A stretch of DNA of 64,000 nucleotides from Aliarcobacter faecis. Its GTDB lineage: Bacteria; Campylobacterota; Campylobacteria; Campylobacterales; Arcobacteraceae. The position numbers were made by a program, and so were the translations under genes. Position 1 is the first letter of the stretch. Each line of letters opens with the position of its first letter. Of this stretch, positions 9,461 through 18,252 are shown piece by piece. The notes beneath the pieces are model-generated. The model searched no databases and was not told the DNA's origin. It saw only the letters and a program-made list of their open reading frames with translations. The DNA lies in contig NZ_CP053837.1 in assembly GCF_013201705.1 (NCBI RefSeq), positions 1,922,001 through 1,986,000 of the forward strand, in the 5' to 3' direction.

Positions 9461-10729
9461 TTAAAACAGACTTATCTCTTTTGCTTTAATCGTATCTTTT
9501 CCTAAAAACTCTTTTGAATTTGCATTTGAAACTACAAGTTTTGCTATTTTATCAGTAGCTATTGCTACATCATGTGTTTGTGATGCTATCATTGCATTTT
9601 GTTGAGTTTGTGCATCTAAATGATTTACTGCATCATTTATCTGCTCTATACCTAATAATTGCTCTTTACTTGATATTTCTATATCTGAAATTAAATTTAT
9701 TGTATTTGTAATATTGGAATTCAAATCTTTATATCCATCTATCATATTACTCGCTATTAATTTCCCTTCATCTGCTTTATTTTTGGCATTTTCTACTATA
9801 TTCTTTATCTCTTTTGCTGCTTGGGCACTTCTATTTGCTAAATTTCTTACCTCTTGAGCAACAACTGCAAACCCTTTTCCAGCCTCTCCTGCTGTTGCTG
9901 CTTCTACTGCTGCATTAAGAGATAATATATTTGTTTGGAAAGCAATATTATCAATAACACCTATTGCTTCATTTATCAGATTTACTTGTCTATTTATCTG
10001 CTCCATTGCCAATGTCGTTTGATTTGCTAATTTTTCTCCCTCTTCTGCAGATTTTGTAACACTTGCTGAATATGAAGACATTTTTGCTATATTTTGTGTA
10101 TTATTTCTTATATTTGAAGTTATCTCTTCTAAGGCTGCTGCTGTCTCTTCCAAAGAGCTTGCTGCTTCATTTGAACTTAAATTTAATTTATCTACATTTA
10201 ATAATAGAATATTAGAACTCTTATCTAATGTTAAGCCATTCAATTTATTCTCTACTAACATTTCAGTTATTAAACCTGCTACACTATTTAAAGTATTTGG
10301 AATTTCTGCATTTTCATCATCAATTTTAAATCTAAAATCTTGCTTTGAAAAGTTATTTAAAACATAACTAATTTTATGTGTATTAGAACCTATTATTTTT
10401 TGTAAATTATCAACTAAATAATTTATAGTTTTTGCTATATAGTTAAGTTTATTGTTACTTGTGTTTGTAAAATATATTTTATCTTCTATAAACCCATCTG
10501 AAAGTTTTTCTGATACAAGCATTATCTCTCCAAAAATTAGAAGCTCTTCTTGATTCTTTTTTTCTAATTTATTTTTAAGAATATTTAACTTATTTATAAC
10601 TTTTTGATGAACCCCTTTTGCTTTAAAATCTATTTTTGGCAAAGAATTCAAATCCCCATCAATAAACTTTTCTATATTATTTAGTGAATCAAGAATTACT
10701 TCTTCCACTTTATTACTTTTAAATATCAT
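9461..10729 (-). CDS. soluble methyl-accepting chemotaxis-type signalling protein
   Basis: 422 residues and no predicted membrane segment. The N-terminal ~160 residues are helical and specific to this protein; from about residue 175 on it has the standard signalling hairpin ([37 protein letters not shown]). It lies 11 nt behind a stand-alone PAS gene, an arrangement like the bipartite CetA/CetB energy-taxis pair of Campylobacter, except that CetA is membrane-bound and this receptor is not. It is probably a cytoplasmic receptor that takes its input from the PAS partner. The C-terminus (KEISLF) has no WETF-type tail. Confidence 0.92.
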   Translation of the reverse strand: MIFKSNKVEEVILDSLNNIEKFIDGDLNSLPKIDFKAKGVHQKVINKLNILKNKLEKKNQEELLIFGEIMLVSEKLSDGFIEDKIYFTNTSNNKLNYIAKTINYLVDNLQKIIGSNTHKISYVLNNFSKQDFRFKIDDENAEIPNTLNSVAGLITEMLVENKLNGLTLDKSSNILLLNVDKLNLSSNEAASSLEETAAALEEITSNIRNNTQNIAKMSSYSASVTKSAEEGEKLANQTTLAMEQINRQVNLINEAIGVIDNIAFQTNILSLNAAVEAATAGEAGKGFAVVAQEVRNLANRSAQAAKEIKNIVENAKNKADEGKLIASNMIDGYKDLNSNITNTINLISDIEISSKEQLLGIEQINDAVNHLDAQTQQNAMIASQTHDVAIATDKIAKLVVSNANSKEFLGKDTIKAKEISLF

Positions 10730-10740
10730 AATTATAAACC

Positions 10741-11124
10741 TTAATTTAAAGTTTTATATAGAGAAATGGCCCTATTAATCTCTTCATCAGTTGGTTTTAT
10801 TCTTATAGAAATATATCTCAACTCACCTTTACTACTTTTAGAAGCATATACTGTTGCATTTACCCAATAATATCCTCCATTTTTTGTTCTATTTTTTACT
10901 ATACCCTTCCAAACATTTCCACTTTTTATTGTTTCCCATAAATCTTTAAATGCAGCCTTTGGCATATCTTGATGTCTTACTAGATTATGTGGTTTTCCTA
11001 TTAATTCTTCTTTAGTATAACCAGCGACTTGACAAAAATCACTATTAGCATAGATGATATATCCTCTTGAATCTGTTTCTGAAACAATCATTATATCTTT
11101 AGATAATTTAACTTCTTGGCTCAT
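10741..11124 (-). CDS. stand-alone PAS domain protein (CetB/Aer-like)
   Basis: 127 residues consisting of one PAS domain. Features typical of the Aer/CetB group: [34 protein letters not shown][16 protein letters not shown]. Aer and CetB bind FAD and sense redox or energy state. It lies between a small unknown gene (12-nt gap) and a soluble receptor (11-nt gap). The proposed role is an energy or redox input to the adjacent receptor; flavin binding is an inference from the family. Confidence 0.9.
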   Translation of the reverse strand: MSQEVKLSKDIMIVSETDSRGYIIYANSDFCQVAGYTKEELIGKPHNLVRHQDMPKAAFKDLWETIKSGNVWKGIVKNRTKNGGYYWVNATVYASKSSKGELRYISIRIKPTDEEINRAISLYKTLN

Positions 11125-11136
11125 ATTTTATCCTGT

Positions 11137-11373
11137 TTAAATACTATTTTCTAATCTTCGTTTTGTACCAATTTCAAGGTCTCTCCTAATTTCATGCAAA
11201 TTAAATGCAAGATCTTTTAAAAATCTTCTTTTACAAGTACTAAATATATTACTTGAAAATAACATCTCAGCTTCAGTCTCTTTAATAAGCTTCATAATTA
11301 AATTGTGCATTTCTTCTATATCTTTTATATCACAAATCATATTGTTTTCCTTGAAACTTATTTTTAAATTCAT
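11137..11373 (-). CDS. small conserved protein of unknown family (paralog 2)
   Basis: 78 residues. It shares most positions with the 81-residue protein at 9066-9311, including FSTCKRRFLKDLAFNLHE, a segment identical in both. The C-terminal ~15 residues differ. The ATG has an AAAGGGGG ribosome site. It is first in a leftward unit with the PAS protein and soluble receptor. No domain was recognised; soluble and helical by inspection. Confidence 0.75.
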   Translation of the reverse strand: MNLKISFKENNMICDIKDIEEMHNLIMKLIKETEAEMLFSSNIFSTCKRRFLKDLAFNLHEIRRDLEIGTKRRLENSI

Positions 11374-11410
11374 ACTAAAATAAACCCCCTTTAGAAAAAT
11401 TATTTTAAAA

Positions 11411-11446
11411 TTATAATATAAGAGTGTATTTAGAAAGTATTATTAT
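11411..11446 (-). promoter_or_regulatory. conserved 36-bp promoter-like motif, copy C
   Basis: Same element as copies A and B, with a minus-strand TATATTATAA -10-like box. It precedes the small gene, PAS and receptor unit. Its 3' flank matches copy B through the start codon. Confidence 0.65.
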
Positions 11447-11539
11447 CAAAACCGATTAATAATTTTGTAAATATTTAAATAAAAATTAGAAACTATGTGC
11501 TAATCTAATGAAATAATATTTAGAACAAATTGGAAAAAG

Positions 11540-12586
11540 ATGGATATTGAAGAAAAAATGATTATGGATTTAAATGAGATAATCAATAATACAATAGAAG
11601 GAGTATTGATACTTCAAGAAGGTTTTATAAAAAATATAAACCACTCTTTACTTGAAATTTTAGGATATGAAAAGAAAGATGAATTAGTAGATAAATTAGC
11701 AACTAGTATTTTGATACCAACATCAACAGAAAAGTTTATAAAATATAACGAAAAAATCTTTCAAGAAATCTCTTTAATTACAAGAAATGGAAAAATTATT
11801 CCTGTAATTATAAAGATGAAAGATATTATTTATAATAACAAAGAGTATAAAATAATCTATATTTTGGACTTAACAGAGTTAAAAGAAAAAGAAAAAATGG
11901 TTATCTTTCAATCAAAGTTAACAGCAATGGGAGAGATGATTAGTATGATTGCTCATCAATGGAGACAACCATTATCAACAATTACAACCATTTTAACAAG
12001 GCTAAAATTAAAAAGTAGTACAAACAAAATTGATAAAGGGTTTTTAGATAGTAATCTAAGTGATATAAATAAATATGTTCAATATATGTCATCGACAATA
12101 GATGATTTCAGAAACTTTTATCAAATAGATTCAAAAAAAGAGTTAATAAGTTTAAATCAAATTGTAATGATTGTTCATAATATGATAGAAAAATCATTCT
12201 CTTTTCAAAATATAAAAATAGAGATAAATCAAATAAATTTAAAACAGAGATTTTTACCAAAGAATGAACTAATTCAAGTTATCTTAAATATTTTAAACAA
12301 TTCAAAAGATGCTTTTTTAGAAAGAGATATCAAAAACTCTATTATTAAAATATATTTTGAAGATACAAAAGATAATCAGAAAATTTTTATTGAAGATAAT
12401 GCAGGGGGAATTGATGAAGAGATTATCTCTAAAATATTTAATCCCTATTTTTCTACAAAAACTAAAAGAAATGGAACTGGTTTAGGGCTTTATATTTGTA
12501 AAAATATCCTAGAAAAAGATAATTTAGGAGATATTTTTGTAGAAAATACACAAAATGGAGTAAAATTCAGTATAAATATTTTCTGA
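11540..12586 (+). CDS. orphan PAS-containing sensor histidine kinase
   Basis: 348 residues, no membrane segment. PAS-like domain about 10-115. Then a dimerisation/phosphoacceptor helix with H139 in MIAHQWRQPLS, an N box (ILNNSKDAF), a G1 box (DNAGGID), an F box (PYFSTK) and a G2 box (GTGLGLY). The HQWRQPL H-box is typical of many Campylobacterota kinases. It is divergent from the PAS/receptor unit and no response regulator adjoins it; the OmpR-type regulator at 2615 is the nearest. Start ATG has a weak GGAAAAAG ribosome site. Confidence 0.9.
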   Translation: MDIEEKMIMDLNEIINNTIEGVLILQEGFIKNINHSLLEILGYEKKDELVDKLATSILIPTSTEKFIKYNEKIFQEISLITRNGKIIPVIIKMKDIIYNNKEYKIIYILDLTELKEKEKMVIFQSKLTAMGEMISMIAHQWRQPLSTITTILTRLKLKSSTNKIDKGFLDSNLSDINKYVQYMSSTIDDFRNFYQIDSKKELISLNQIVMIVHNMIEKSFSFQNIKIEINQINLKQRFLPKNELIQVILNILNNSKDAFLERDIKNSIIKIYFEDTKDNQKIFIEDNAGGIDEEIISKIFNPYFSTKTKRNGTGLGLYICKNILEKDNLGDIFVENTQNGVKFSINIF

Positions 12587-12587
12587 T

Positions 12588-13637
12588 TTATAGCAAAATA
12601 ACTTTTACCTTACTAGCTCCCTTTGTATCAAAAAAATCTTGAACTATCTTTGCCAATTCTAAAACATCTGCATTTTTCATTCTAATACAACCAGCACTTT
12701 CCTTACTTCCTATACTTTTTTCATTTAAAGTTCCATGAATTCTATAAGTTTGATTACCATCAACAATATGTGTAAGATTTAATTTTGCAGCTCCCATATA
12801 GTTATATTTATGATTTGGTGGAACAACTATTGGTAAAATCACACCTTTTTTTTCAAAATTCTTTCTAGTATCTAAAGTTGGATACCAAACTGGATTTAAA
12901 GAAATTGATGAAATTTTACCCTCTCCTAAAGGTTTCTTTACACCATTTTTTGCAGTTGATACAACATAAGTCTTAATCTCTTTTATGCTTTTTCCAAGTT
13001 TTGATTTTAATTTCATAATATTTTTATTTGAATCAACTTCAATAATCAACTCTTCATAATCTTCTAAATCTTTATTTTTAAGCTCATATTTTACAGAATC
13101 TCCCATATTTAAAGCTTTTAATAGTGCATTTGAATCTCTATTTTTTTTCTCATTTTCATCAAATTCTATAAAAGCCACATCTCTTAACTCTTGCTCTATA
13201 TTTGAACTTATATTCTCATCTTCTTCTAATAAATCCTTTTTTGTTCCTAAATATATCGTTTGTATTTCACTATTTTTTACAGCTTCTAACTTTTTTTCTT
13301 CTATTTTCTTATCTTCAACCTTTTTATCTTCTTTTGCCTTTTCTTCAACTTTTTGAATCTCTGGTTTTTTTATTGGTTCATTACCCATAATAGTTTCTTG
13401 AACTTTTGTTTCAAGCTTCGGTTCCATATCTCTTTTTACTTCTTGTTTCACTTTTGTACTATTTTTTAGCTCTTTTTTTGGTTCTATTTTCTCTATTTTT
13501 TCTTTAGTTTTTGGATAGTAATCAGGACTTACAAACTCCAATTTCTCAAACTCTGGCAAAGTTGATACTAAAGGGAACTCTTCATTTGATGATAAAAAGC
13601 AAGTAAAAAATGTAAATAAGGCAATAACTCTTTTCAT
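12588..13637 (-). CDS. L,D-transpeptidase (YkuD domain) family protein
   Basis: 349 residues. N-terminal signal peptide (MKRVIALFTFFTCFLSS), a low-complexity Lys/Glu-rich segment at about 40-125, then a C-terminal YkuD domain from about 200. The active-site signature is present: H301 in HGTLN and C317 in SAGCIRM. The family cross-links or trims peptidoglycan in the periplasm; related Helicobacter and Campylobacter enzymes affect cell shape. The charged segment may span or bind the cell wall. It ends 2 nt from the converging histidine kinase gene. Confidence 0.88.
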   Translation of the reverse strand: MKRVIALFTFFTCFLSSNEEFPLVSTLPEFEKLEFVSPDYYPKTKEKIEKIEPKKELKNSTKVKQEVKRDMEPKLETKVQETIMGNEPIKKPEIQKVEEKAKEDKKVEDKKIEEKKLEAVKNSEIQTIYLGTKKDLLEEDENISSNIEQELRDVAFIEFDENEKKNRDSNALLKALNMGDSVKYELKNKDLEDYEELIIEVDSNKNIMKLKSKLGKSIKEIKTYVVSTAKNGVKKPLGEGKISSISLNPVWYPTLDTRKNFEKKGVILPIVVPPNHKYNYMGAAKLNLTHIVDGNQTYRIHGTLNEKSIGSKESAGCIRMKNADVLELAKIVQDFFDTKGASKVKVILL

Positions 13638-13771
13638 AACATATCTTTTTTTAATTTTTTTTATTTTACCTATAATTCCTTTTAAATGGCAAATAATTCA
13701 TCAATTTACCTTTTATAATAGTTTTTTATGTTAAAATCCACAAAAAAAATTATTTTATCTAAGGATTTTTT

Positions 13772-14980
13772 ATGATACTAAATGCTGATTCATTAAAAAT
13801 TAGCCAAAATTTACAATCAAATTGTAATACAAACTCGAAAATTGTAACACTTCTTACTGTTCCAGTTTTATTATATCTATTGGTAATTTTATGTTTTATT
13901 GGTATTTTTCCACTAAAATTTGAAATTCATAGCGTTATTTTAATAGGATTTATCCTTTTAATCTATCTATTTTTTGTAAAACACAATGCATTTTATGTTG
14001 CTTGTAAATTTAAAACTTTATATCACGATGTAGATGTAAGATTAAAAGAGTATGCAAATAAAAACCAACTTACTATTAGTGATACAACAAAAGCAAATGG
14101 AAATGTAGATGATTTTCTACAAGATTATACAAGTAATTTAAGAAATAGTAATTTTTCAAGTATTGCAAGTGGAATCTTCCCAACTTTAGGGATTTTAGGA
14201 ACATTTATCTCTATTGCTATTTCTATGCCTGATTTTAGTTCAGGTGCTACAAATGCTCTTGAAAGTGAGATTACAAAACTATTAGGTGGTGTTGGAACAG
14301 CATTTTATGTTTCTATATATGGAATTTTCCTATCTATTTGGTGGACTTTTTTTGAGAAATTTGGAATGAGTAAATTTCAACAACTTTCATATAAAATCAA
14401 AGAAGATACAAAATCACTATTTTGGACAAAACTTGATATAGAATCAATTCATCTAAAAAGTAATCTTGATAACTTTACAAAAATGAGAGAAATCTTTTCT
14501 GAATTAACTTCAAGTAATATTTTAGAATCAATAAATAGTTCAATAGAAAAAAGATTCCAAAATCTTGAAAATCTTTTAGAAAAAGAGCTATTATTAACTT
14601 CAAAAATTGATGCAAATATTGAAAATAATGAAAGATTGGTAGTTGCATTAAATAGTGTATCAAACTCTATCTCAAATATTATTTCAAACTTTGAAAAGCA
14701 AAAAGATAGATATACTTATGTTACTGAAGAATTAAATTTAAATATTATTAAATTAAATTCACATATGGGAAATCTAAGCTCAGAGAATTTAAAAGCGATA
14801 TATTCAAATATTATTAAAAGTATTGAGACAATGAAAGGTGATATGGAAAAAATCGAGTGGAGATTTACTCAAGGTTTAGAAAATTATGATGAAAAAATTA
14901 AAAACTCTTTAGAACTAATAGATGCTGAAACTTCAAAAATAATTTTAGATTTAACAGAGTTTAAAGAGCTAAGTAAGTAG
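13772..14980 (+). CDS. MotA/TolQ/ExbB-family proton channel protein with long cytoplasmic tail (ZorA-like)
   Basis: 402 residues. Hydrophobic segments at about 27-48, 52-70, 127-150 and 167-195; the last two carry the family core (GIFPTLGILGTFISIAI and LLGGVGTAFYVSIYGIF). Residues 210-402 form a long, probably coiled-coil tail. The layout resembles the ZorA component of the Zorya motor more than ordinary ExbB. The MotB/OmpA-type partner begins 6 nt downstream. No ZorC, ZorD or ZorE gene is adjacent, so a defence role is not supported here. AAGGA lies upstream of the ATG. Confidence 0.82.
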   Translation: MILNADSLKISQNLQSNCNTNSKIVTLLTVPVLLYLLVILCFIGIFPLKFEIHSVILIGFILLIYLFFVKHNAFYVACKFKTLYHDVDVRLKEYANKNQLTISDTTKANGNVDDFLQDYTSNLRNSNFSSIASGIFPTLGILGTFISIAISMPDFSSGATNALESEITKLLGGVGTAFYVSIYGIFLSIWWTFFEKFGMSKFQQLSYKIKEDTKSLFWTKLDIESIHLKSNLDNFTKMREIFSELTSSNILESINSSIEKRFQNLENLLEKELLLTSKIDANIENNERLVVALNSVSNSISNIISNFEKQKDRYTYVTEELNLNIIKLNSHMGNLSSENLKAIYSNIIKSIETMKGDMEKIEWRFTQGLENYDEKIKNSLELIDAETSKIILDLTEFKELSK

Positions 14981-14986
14981 TAAAAG

Positions 14987-15997
14987 ATGTATAAAAAAGA
15001 TCAAAATAGCCAAGAAAATTTTTGGATTTCATACGCAGATTTAATGGCTGGACTACTTTTTGTATTTATTTTAGTAATTGGTGCAATTGTTATTAAATAT
15101 GCTGTAAGTAAAAATAGCCTTGAAGAGGAGAAAAAAGCTCTAAGTTCTAGTGAAGAACAAAAATCAAAACTATTTTTAGAGTTAGCAAAAGCCAAAAATC
15201 TCTATGAAAATACAAAAAATGATTTAGAAAATAGTAAAAATGAGCTTAATTTAAAAGCTAGTGAAATTGATAAATTAAAAGCTCTACTTTTAGATATTGA
15301 AGTAAAATATAAAGATGAACAATCAAAAAGTGAAGAGCTTAATAAAAATCTTGATGAGAAATCAAATGTTATAACTCTAAGAGATGAAGAGATTAAACTT
15401 TTAGCCGATAAACTTTTAGTTCAAACTCAAATTCATCAAAAAATGGTTGAAGAGTTTGATATTGCAAAACTTAAAATCAAAACTTTAACTGGGTTAAAAC
15501 TAAATGTTATTGCAAAATTAAAAGAGAAACTTGGAAACTCTATTTTAATTGATGAAAAAAGTGGAGCTATAAAATTCTCCTCAAATATCTTATTTGACCA
15601 AGCTTCATCAACATTAAAAGAGGAGTCTAAAAAAGAGTTAAAAAATACTCTAAAAAAATATCTATCGACACTTCTTGAAGATAAAGAGATACGAAAAAAT
15701 ATTGAAAGTATTACTATTGAAGGGCATACAAATAGTGATGGAACTTATCTTAGTAATCTAGCACTTTCTCAACAAAGAGCTCAAGCTGTTATGCAGTTTT
15801 TATATGATTCGAATATTATAGATAAAAAACTAATTAGCAAATATATAAACTCTAGTGGAAGAAGTGATAGTGATCTGATACTTCAAGCAAATGGAGAAGA
15901 AGATAAAGATGCTTCAAGAAGAATTGAGATTAAATTTAATCTAAAAAATGAAGAAGCTATGAAAGAGATTCAAAACTATTTAGGAGATAAAAAGTGA
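14987..15997 (+). CDS. MotB/OmpA-type motor partner (ZorB-like)
   Basis: 336 residues. A short cytoplasmic N-terminus, then a membrane helix starting at the conserved Asp, D18 (YADLMAGLLFVFIL), as in MotB and ZorB, where this Asp carries protons. Residues 45-160 are a charged coiled coil. Residues ~190-330 are an OmpA-like peptidoglycan-binding domain (IEGHTNSDGTYLSNLALSQQ, DASRRIEIKF). With the upstream channel protein it should form an ion-driven motor anchored in the cell wall. Its stop codon overlaps the GTG of a small third ORF. Confidence 0.85.
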   Translation: MYKKDQNSQENFWISYADLMAGLLFVFILVIGAIVIKYAVSKNSLEEEKKALSSSEEQKSKLFLELAKAKNLYENTKNDLENSKNELNLKASEIDKLKALLLDIEVKYKDEQSKSEELNKNLDEKSNVITLRDEEIKLLADKLLVQTQIHQKMVEEFDIAKLKIKTLTGLKLNVIAKLKEKLGNSILIDEKSGAIKFSSNILFDQASSTLKEESKKELKNTLKKYLSTLLEDKEIRKNIESITIEGHTNSDGTYLSNLALSQQRAQAVMQFLYDSNIIDKKLISKYINSSGRSDSDLILQANGEEDKDASRRIEIKFNLKNEEAMKEIQNYLGDKK

Positions 15998-16122
15998 AAA
16001 TATCAAAAGATATTTATACTCCTAAAAATTTAATCCGTATTAGAAAAATAGTAGAAGAGAAGCTTCAAGAAAAAAAGCTTCCTTTTTATAAAAAAATCTT
16101 TAGAATATTTTTCAAAAAATAA
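15994..16122 (+). CDS. 42-residue basic protein, overlapping the ZorB-like gene
   Basis: GTG start at 15994 overlaps the TGA of the upstream gene (GTGA), with GGAG 7 nt before it. The product begins MKISKDIYTPKNLIRIRKI and ends KIFRIFFKK; it is Lys/Arg-rich and amphipathic. It is not recognised. The overlap and ribosome site suggest translational coupling to the motor genes, making it a third gene of that operon. Confidence 0.5.
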   Translation: MKISKDIYTPKNLIRIRKIVEEKLQEKKLPFYKKIFRIFFKK

Positions 16123-16148
16123 TTTATAAAAAATTTAAACAACACAAC

Positions 16149-16179
16149 TTTTAAAATAGGCTTAAAACCTATTTTAAAA
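16149..16179. terminator. bidirectional terminator hairpin
   Basis: Stem TTTTAAAATAGG (16149-16160) and CCTATTTTAAAA (16168-16179) with a 7-nt loop. It ends the ZorAB-like unit and overlaps the last codons of the converging dehydrogenase gene. Confidence 0.65.
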
Positions 16180-17095
16180 AATCTTCTATATTTTTTGTTA
16201 CTTTTTCTATCAATCTTTTTCTAGCTTCAACACTAGCCCATGCAATATGAGGAGTTAATAAAAGTCTTTGTTTATTTTTCACTTTTAAAAGAGGATTTGA
16301 CTCTTCTATTGGCTCTTTTGAAACAACATCAAGCCCACAAAAAATATTTTTTTCATCTAAAATTTTTGCCAAATCACTCTCATTTATAATCCCACCACGA
16401 CCTAAATTAAGTAATATTGCCCCTTCTTTTAAAAGATTTAGTTGCTCATATTTTAATAAATCTTTTGTTTTCTCATTTAGTGGTGCATGAACTGAAATAA
16501 TATCACTTGTTCTAAGTAACTCTTCTAAACTTACACTCTTATATTCACTATTAGAGTTTTGTCCACTTGTAGAGTAATAAACAACTTCACAAGAAAAAGC
16601 ACTAGCTTTTTTCGCAAAATCTCTTCCTATTTCTCCAAGTCCAATTATTCCAACTCTTTTATGGTCAAGTTCAAAAAATGGCTCATCTATATGTGTAAAA
16701 GTATCACTTTTTTGCCAATTTTGTTCATCTACATATTTTTTATAGTAATTTAGCTTTTGTATAAAATAAAAAATCATAGAAAATCCAAGTTGAACTACAC
16801 TAGAAGTTGAATAACCAGCAACATTTTTCACCTCAATATTTGAAGATTTTGCATAATCTAAATCTACATTATTCATCCCTGTTGCAGTTATACAAACCAA
16901 TTTTACACTTGAATCTTTTAACTCATTTTCTCCCACATAAACTTTATTTGTAAGTACAATATCAGCATCTTTTATTCGCTCTTTTGTCTCATTTTCTTTT
17001 GTAGTATCATAAGATATAAGCTCTCCAAATTTTGAAAAAATATCAACACTTATATCAAAGCCCAATGTTTTTCTATCTAAAATTACTATTTTCAT
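16169..17095 (-). CDS. D-2-hydroxyacid dehydrogenase (hydroxypyruvate/glycerate type)
   Basis: 308 residues. NAD-binding Rossmann motif GLGEIG near residue 152, and the family signatures LLNLGRGGIINE with its Arg, the Asp-Val-x-x-x-EP segment (LDVVSKEPIEESNPL) and the catalytic His in TPHIAWAS. The TGMNNVDLDYA segment is of the glycerate dehydrogenase (HprA) type. It reduces hydroxypyruvate, glyoxylate or a related 2-oxoacid with NAD(P)H; the exact substrate cannot be read from sequence. It follows the HTH regulator gene by 9 nt on the same strand. Confidence 0.88.
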   Translation of the reverse strand: MKIVILDRKTLGFDISVDIFSKFGELISYDTTKENETKERIKDADIVLTNKVYVGENELKDSSVKLVCITATGMNNVDLDYAKSSNIEVKNVAGYSTSSVVQLGFSMIFYFIQKLNYYKKYVDEQNWQKSDTFTHIDEPFFELDHKRVGIIGLGEIGRDFAKKASAFSCEVVYYSTSGQNSNSEYKSVSLEELLRTSDIISVHAPLNEKTKDLLKYEQLNLLKEGAILLNLGRGGIINESDLAKILDEKNIFCGLDVVSKEPIEESNPLLKVKNKQRLLLTPHIAWASVEARKRLIEKVTKNIEDFLK

Positions 17096-17104
17096 CTTTT
17101 CTCC

Positions 17105-18082
17105 TTAATTTCTTCTTTGCCCAATTTTTGGAGCACTTACCTCTTTTTGTAAATCAATACTAAGATTATTATAAAAAAGTTCTCCATAATTTGTTTCACG
17201 ATTTATTGTCTCGTAAGCTTGCTTAATATCATTATTATATTTTAGTGCATCTTGTAAAATTTTTAATATTTTTACAGACTCCAAAAAGTTTACATGAGAA
17301 GGTGCTTCTATTGGAGAACTATAATATTTGTGCATTCTTTCAACTAAATTTTTATTTCTTATTTCAATAAAAACCGATTCAATAGGCGATTTAAAAAATA
17401 GAATCTTATTTTTTACATTTATAGAGATATATGTTGTTTCCATACCATAAATCTTTCTTGAAAATGAATCAAAAAGAAACAATTTTTTATTATAGTTGTT
17501 ATTAAATAACTCATACATAAGTTCAAGTATTTTTATCTTCTCATCTTTTGTAAAAAAGTTTCCAATACTTGCAAAACAAAAACTAAGAACCGATTTTATA
17601 GAGTACCATTCTGTTGTATCATAATCATATCTTAGCATTTGATCAATTCTCTCTTGTTTTAACTCTTCAATATCTAAACTTGTTGTATGTTTGTACACTT
17701 TTCGTACAGCACTATCTCTATACATAGGTCCTGGAAACTGTGCTTGAATTACAAATCTTCTATTTTTTTCATGCTCAATTATATAATTTAATCTTCCTTT
17801 ATAATCTTCATCTATAATTCTTACCTCTTTTTGAGGTATTTGAGTGATGGATTTTAAGAACTCCTCACCACTACAAGCATCTTCCCAAATATAGTCTGGA
17901 TATCTAAAAATCTGGCAAATTTTCTCTTTTGTCTCTTTTGTTGGTTCTATATTCGTATGATTATCAATCCACGATGTAACCGTCCTTCTATCCTTATTTA
18001 TCATAAAAGCAAATTTAGAAATACTTAAGTTTGAACGATTGAAAATCTCTACAAACTTTTCAATAGAATTTTTAAAATTCAT
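17105..18082 (-). CDS. HTH-domain regulator divergent from the propionate genes
   Basis: 325 residues. The N-terminal ~60 residues look like a lambda-repressor-type helix-turn-helix (LSISKFAFMINKDRRTVTSWI). The remaining ~260 residues match no effector domain I recognise and show no sigma54-activator ATPase motifs, unlike the PrpR of enterobacteria. It is transcribed divergently from prpB across a 170-bp region holding several TTGTAC/ATTGTA-type sites. By position it is a candidate regulator of the 2-methylcitrate genes and of itself; this is inference. The ATG follows an AAAGGTAG-type ribosome site. Confidence 0.75.
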   Translation of the reverse strand: MNFKNSIEKFVEIFNRSNLSISKFAFMINKDRRTVTSWIDNHTNIEPTKETKEKICQIFRYPDYIWEDACSGEEFLKSITQIPQKEVRIIDEDYKGRLNYIIEHEKNRRFVIQAQFPGPMYRDSAVRKVYKHTTSLDIEELKQERIDQMLRYDYDTTEWYSIKSVLSFCFASIGNFFTKDEKIKILELMYELFNNNYNKKLFLFDSFSRKIYGMETTYISINVKNKILFFKSPIESVFIEIRNKNLVERMHKYYSSPIEAPSHVNFLESVKILKILQDALKYNNDIKQAYETINRETNYGELFYNNLSIDLQKEVSAPKIGQRRN

Positions 18083-18109
18083 AAGCTACCTTTAATATAT
18101 CTTTTGCAT

Positions 18110-18234
18110 ATTGTACTATTTTTTTACATAAAAACAAAATTTGTACAATTTATTTATATTGTATAAAAATTGTATTTTTTCTATTTAAAATAATACAATA
18201 TTTTTTTTCCAAATTTAGTATAATGACTTACAAT
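18110..18234. promoter_or_regulatory. prpB/regulator intergenic region with repeated TTGTAC/ATTGTA sites
   Basis: ATTGTAC at 18110, the palindrome TTGTACAA at 18141-18148, ATTGTAT at 18158 and 18169, ATACAAT at 18193, and TTACAAT at 18228. The prpB -10 box TATAAT is at 18219-18224. The sites are half-site-like, occur in both orientations and flank the promoter, as expected of operators for the adjacent HTH protein. Confidence 0.5.
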
Positions 18235-18252
18235 ATTTTTTAAAGGAAGTAT

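Noticed and set aside
13772-15997. A complete Zorya defence system
   Set aside because: Only ZorA/ZorB-like genes are present; no helicase, nuclease or ZorC-like gene lies within reach, so only a resemblance is claimed.
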